64,000 bases of DNA from Planoprotostelium fungivorum (lineage: Eukaryota > Evosea > Variosea > Cavosteliida > Cavosteliaceae): NCBI GenBank assembly GCA_003024175.1, contig MDYQ01000024.1, positions 124,001-188,000 of the forward strand, in the 5' to 3' direction. Positions within the stretch are counted from its first letter, which is position 1. The number at the start of each line of letters is the position of its first letter. Both the position numbers and the translations under genes were made by a program. The notes beneath the pieces are model-generated. The model did no database searches, was not told the origin of the DNA, and worked only from the letters and a program-made list of their open reading frames with translations. Positions 60,497 through 64,000 of this stretch are shown one piece after another.

Positions 60497-62319
60497 ATGA
60501 GCAAAGCGCCAATGGACAAGAAACAAGGAATAAAAAGACCGGCACCCCCAACCAATAGCAGACCTTATCCAAACTGGAACGGTCCACCGCCACAAGCGGC
60601 CGGACCTGCTCCTCCTGTCGCCCAGCCAACTCCAACGAGTGACCCAATGAGACTTCCAAAGAAGGTAAAGGGATTTTCCTCCCTTCATCATTTCGAATGT
60701 CGTATTGTATCATCTGTGCACCCGCATCTGGCGATGTATCCACAGAGAATCGAACATTAAGGATTCCACAGTTGGAGCGAGTCATTCCAGAATCGAGTCT
60801 CTTCACAGAGTTACAACAATTTGAGAGGTCATTGGACACCACTCTCGCGGCCAGACGCATGGATGTCGTAGAATTCTTAAGACCGAAATTGACTCGAGTG
60901 AGTGATAACGCCTGTGGTGATATGATCCCCATCTCACTATTGAACAGACGCCATACACGTTGAGATTGTGTCTTTCCACACTCACGGCGAATCAAGAAGG
61001 ATCATATCATGTCGATCCAACCATGTCCAACATGAAAGATCACGGCCCGACTTGGACTCTACGTATGGACGGAACCATCCGAGAGCAGGTGATGACTGAG
61101 ACCTGAATATCGACTCAACACTCACAGCTACGTTGGAATGGAACTCGCAAGTTCACATCCTTCTTCAAGAGAGTCTTTGTACAGTTGGATCCCTCCTTAT
61201 TTCCACAGAACGATACCATCGAGGTCCATTTGTATTCCATCACCATCACTTTGTCATCATCATCTCATGCGATATCCACAATGAATGACGACGTACGATC
61301 ACCTTCTAAAGAACCACAGTGGCAACGAACGGGAGCAACGTCAGACACAGATTGTTTCGAGATCAAGAGACCAGGTATTCTCGTCCGTGCGACAGATGAA
61401 TGACGAGAGACAGGAAATCAAGACACAGAAGTCAAGCTCATCCTGGAGATGAACCACCAACCGCAGATGTTCAAGTTATCTTCCACACTACAGAAAGCCA
61501 CCACACTCGATGTCATGGAGAAGTCCAGAGTCACCCTGGAGCTGTTTCAGTACATCAAGGTGTGCATCCTTGTCCATGTTGGATGGCTCACTTGATGAAG
61601 GGGAAGGGGCTGCAAGATCCCATCGATAAGAAGACAATCAACTGTGATGCCACCTTCAGGGACATCTTTGGAACGGACAAGATTCAATACACTCAGATCC
61701 CTCACTTGATCCAACCTCACCTGACCCCCGCTGATCCCATCGAGATCACATATTCCATCAAGTGAGTCGTTCTACAATCGTGTAGATGCATTCATCGAAT
61801 CGGTGGGAGAGACTGATGGATGGCAGGATCAATGGCAATGTGGAAGAACAAGAGCAATATTACGACATCCCACTCTTCTTGGAAGAATCGATGGAAGAAT
61901 CGCAGAGTCTGAGAACCTTCCAGCAACAGATGCTCATGGTGGATAATCAGGTGACATTCCTCTCCATGACTTTGACCTAAACGAAACAGATCAACATGCT
62001 CATCACTCAGATCAACATGCACCGACAGAAGATGGATTACATGTTGCGCTTCTCAGAAGAACCCGTGCGTTTCATCAACCGAATGATCGCCTCTCACATC
62101 CACGATGCCAAGGTGACATTCTCTTTCACTCTCTATTCATTTCCATCTGTATACTCAAGGAGAAAACAGATGACAGGCAGCAGTGATGACCGAGACGAAG
62201 AGCAACAGCGGTATGCAGACTTCTACTACCAACCGTTTGTGAACGACGCCGTGCACGAGATGGTCAACTCGACCATCATTCCCCAGATGAATCAAGACCT
62301 CGATGGAAATCTTTCATAA
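60497..62319 (+). CDS. SWI/SNF complex subunit SMARCD/BAF60/Rsc6 family (SWIB domain)
   Basis: A shared scaffold subunit of SWI/SNF chromatin remodellers. After a Pro/Gly-rich N-terminus (RPYPNWNGPPPQAAGP), exons give LERVIPESSLFTELQQFERS and TLAARRMDVVEFLRPKL, the conserved N-terminal block (LPE.......LE..LD.T...R..D..E). Next is LRLCLSTLTANQEGSYHVDP. WTLRMDGTIREQLRWNGTRK follows, then FTSFFKRVFVQLDPSLFP, typical of SMARCD. The SWIB/MDM2-like domain reads FKLSSTLQKATTLDVMEKSR, LELFQYIKGKGLQDPIDKKT and IFGTDKIQYTQIPHLIQPHL. The C-terminal coil (NMLITQINMHRQKMDYMLRF) ends at TAA 62317-62319. About eleven introns; the one after ITYSIK carries a degenerate CTACAATCGTGTAG copy. Start ATG 60497. 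Confidence 0.9.
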
Positions 62320-62360
62320 ACCCTGTTCTATTCTATCTTCTATTTGTGTTCCTTTCAGTT

Positions 62361-64000
62361 CTAGAAACCAAAGATGTTTTCGTCTTCTTTGAATCCCCAG
62401 TCCAAGAGGGCGGTGGTGCAGGCCTTGACTAGACCGGGAGGACCACACATGAAGGTTCCCGTCTCTTTCGATGGCTCGAACAGATGCTTCTTCATAAACT
62501 CCTCGTCCACGTGTCCCTGTGTCTCTCAGTCATCCATCTCCCTTGTGTGTCCTCACCTTCTCTCCCTTCCAATCGTCAGAGGGGTTGGACAGCACGTAGA
62601 TGCATTCAAATTGTCCCTTGTGCTCTTTTGCCAGGGCATCAAACTCTTCTCTGCACAGGATGTCATTCTCCGTCTTGTTGCTGTAGATCAGTTTGATCTT
62701 CGTGTCGTCTCCAGCTGTCTTCATGGCATAGTGGATGACCTGATACATTCAGTATGGACACGTGGATTCTATTGCATCAATCACCTGATACAAGGGTGTG
62801 ACACCAGATCCTCCACCGATGAGGTTCAACTGCTTGAACTTGTGTTCCTCTCCTTCCACTTCGAATGTACCGTGCCCCACATAATCGATCTCTCCCGCTG
62901 GGCCTCTAATGTCCACCTGAACTCGTCACTCTCTCTTTCTCTCCTCTCTATCTTCTATCTTGTCTCCTCTCTATCTTGTCTCCTCTCTATCTTCTCCTCT
63001 CTATTCTCTTTGTCTCTCACCTTCTCTCCGATCCTGATGGTGTCCAAGATGTTACCGATGGTACCTCCTGGATCCTTCTGTGTCGGATAGTATGTCTTGA
63101 CGATCAGATCGAACGTCCCATCGTTCTGTCTCTCATCAATCCATCATCACATCACTGATGATCCATCCATCACACTGATTGTATATCTATAGATGATCCA
63201 CTCACCTCTTGTTCTAACACAGGTCGAGTGGGAGTGTATGCACGATAGACCATCTTGTCCTCAAAGTGGAATCCCAACAGAACGTGATTTCCCACGGGGA
63301 GACCCAATTTCTTCTTCCCATCGGGTAGTTCGAAGGTGTAGAGAGAAGTGTCTTCAGACAACTTCTTCTTGTCGATGACCTACCCATGTCACCCTTTCTC
63401 CTTCCTCTATCATTCCTTCTCCTCCCCTCCTCTCACCTTCACTCCCATCCATTTGTATCGATTGAGGGCACAGTCGCTCTTTCTGTTCATCTCCCTCTCT
63501 CTCGATTTGGCCTCTTTCTCCGCTTGTTTCTTCATCACTTCCTTTGCCTTCTCTGTCACTGACCCTATGGCACACTCTTTCAGCTTGGCATTGGCATATT
63601 CATCGTGGATGCTCTTGTATTCACTCGTCGTCTCTGCGTGCACTCTTCCTGTTGCTCGTGTCATTCTCTCATCACTCTATTTCACGATTTAACGTCAATG
63701 TGTACCTGCGTGGCTCAATATGGGATGAGTACCACCGGGATGCCATTTGAGTACAGAAGTGACGTCGTACACCGTGTTATCGATGACCAACCAGCAGTCA
63801 TTCTCACTGTTGTGCTTCTCGATCTCTTCCTTTGTAAACTGTTTGTCGGGTGCCCCTGCATTCTGGAGCTTCTCTGCCATCTCCACCTTCTCTATTCAGT
63901 GAGGCCTCTCATTCTTCTCACCTCAGTGGAGGGTTTCATCCATCCTCCATTCATCTGGGCGGGTTCCACTGGGTGTCTGAACATCACCACCGTCTTCATC
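62361..64000 (-). CDS. Assimilatory nitrate reductase, C-terminal part (5' end outside window)
   Basis: Eukaryotic nitrate reductase carries electrons from NAD(P)H through FAD and cytochrome b5 to a molybdenum site. The window holds the end of the Mo-dimerisation domain (FRHPVEPAQMNGGWMKPSTE, compare HP.qPgn..GGWM in plants and fungi). Next comes the b5 domain: YDVTSVLKWHPGGTHPILSH, with the HPGG heme ligand, and SIHDEYANAKL, the second heme His. The FAD domain has MVYRAYTPTRPVLEQE (RxYTP) and FDLIVKTYYPTQKDPGGTIG. The NAD domain has LIGGGSGVTPLYQ and GTFMCGPPGLVKACTTALLD. It ends EDENIFGF at TAG 62361-62363. Heme and flavin residues are intact. The stop is 41 bp from that of the convergent SMARCD gene. 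A b5-reductase fusion is excluded by the GGWM block. Confidence 0.85.
62930..63020 (-). repeat. CTCTCTATCTT tandem tract in a nitrate reductase intron
   Basis: A pyrimidine tract on the plus strand with repeated TCTCCTCTCTATCTTG units fills an intron of the nitrate reductase gene. On the coding strand it is purine-rich. Simple-sequence array. Confidence 0.65.

Overview
This 64 kb window is gene-dense nuclear DNA of a free-living eukaryote. It carries about 26 recognisable protein genes on both strands. Most are split by many short introns of roughly 40-120 bp with GTGAG-type donors and CAG/TAG acceptors, and intergenic gaps are short, sometimes only 5-40 bp between convergent stop codons. The gene content points to Amoebozoa: a PH/kinase-like/SH2 protein, hybrid histidine kinases, a surface protein with filamin-type repeats, and abundant small-GTPase regulators. 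DZIP1, a CCDC24-like protein and a Rab34/36-like GTPase suggest a species that still builds a flagellum. A protosteloid amoebo-flagellate such as Planoprotostelium would fit, but this is inference from content; no species marker such as rRNA was seen. No rRNA, tRNA, CRISPR array or intact mobile element was recognised.

Layout. 1-290: tail of an acidic protein. 558-2906: PH-ArfGAP. 2907-4906: poorly annotated, with hints of missed exons. 4907-10886: divergent pair, gamma-tubulin complex component 2 (GCP2, minus) and DZIP1 (plus). 11144-12362: F-box membrane protein. 12904-15705: PH-pseudokinase-SH2 protein. 16404-19877: FHA protein and a RING/B-box protein (minus). 20556-21701: CCDC24-like. 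21798-22925: unknown acidic protein (minus). 23149-25104: SV2/SVOP-like transporter. 25378-27034: zinc-cluster dual-specificity phosphatase. 27099-28309: alpha/beta hydrolase (minus). 28553-30413: Rab34/36-like GTPase followed by an MSS4-like Rab chaperone/GEF. 30419-32190: C2H2 zinc-finger protein (minus). 32316-33923: glycerophosphodiester phosphodiesterase. 33948-36118: secreted, probably GPI-anchored repeat protein (minus). 36859-41372: Smc5. 41634-43520: FLYWCH/MULE-transposase-derived gene. 43521-45064: possible RhoGAP remnant or missed gene. 45065-52141: two paralogous hybrid histidine kinases in tandem (minus). 52576-54148: VPS9 Rab5-GEF-like. 54259-54993: borealin-like. 55168-58925: L-type lectin/filamin-repeat surface receptor (minus). 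59031-60374: Grx3/PICOT monothiol glutaredoxin. 60497-62319: SWI/SNF SMARCD/Rsc6 subunit. 62361-64000: C-terminal part of assimilatory nitrate reductase (minus).

Several genes share themes: microtubule and flagellum biology (GCP2, DZIP1, CCDC24-like, Rab34/36-like), membrane-traffic GTPase control (ArfGAP, Rab, MSS4, VPS9), chromatin and chromosome maintenance (Smc5, SMARCD, borealin-like), and signalling (two histidine kinases, PH-pseudokinase-SH2, phosphatase).

The most unexpected signal is not a gene. It is a short self-complementary motif around CTACAACG/CGTTGTAG that recurs in both orientations in introns, densest in the GCP2 and ArfGAP genes. A second, ATGATCAT-rich family fills the longer introns.
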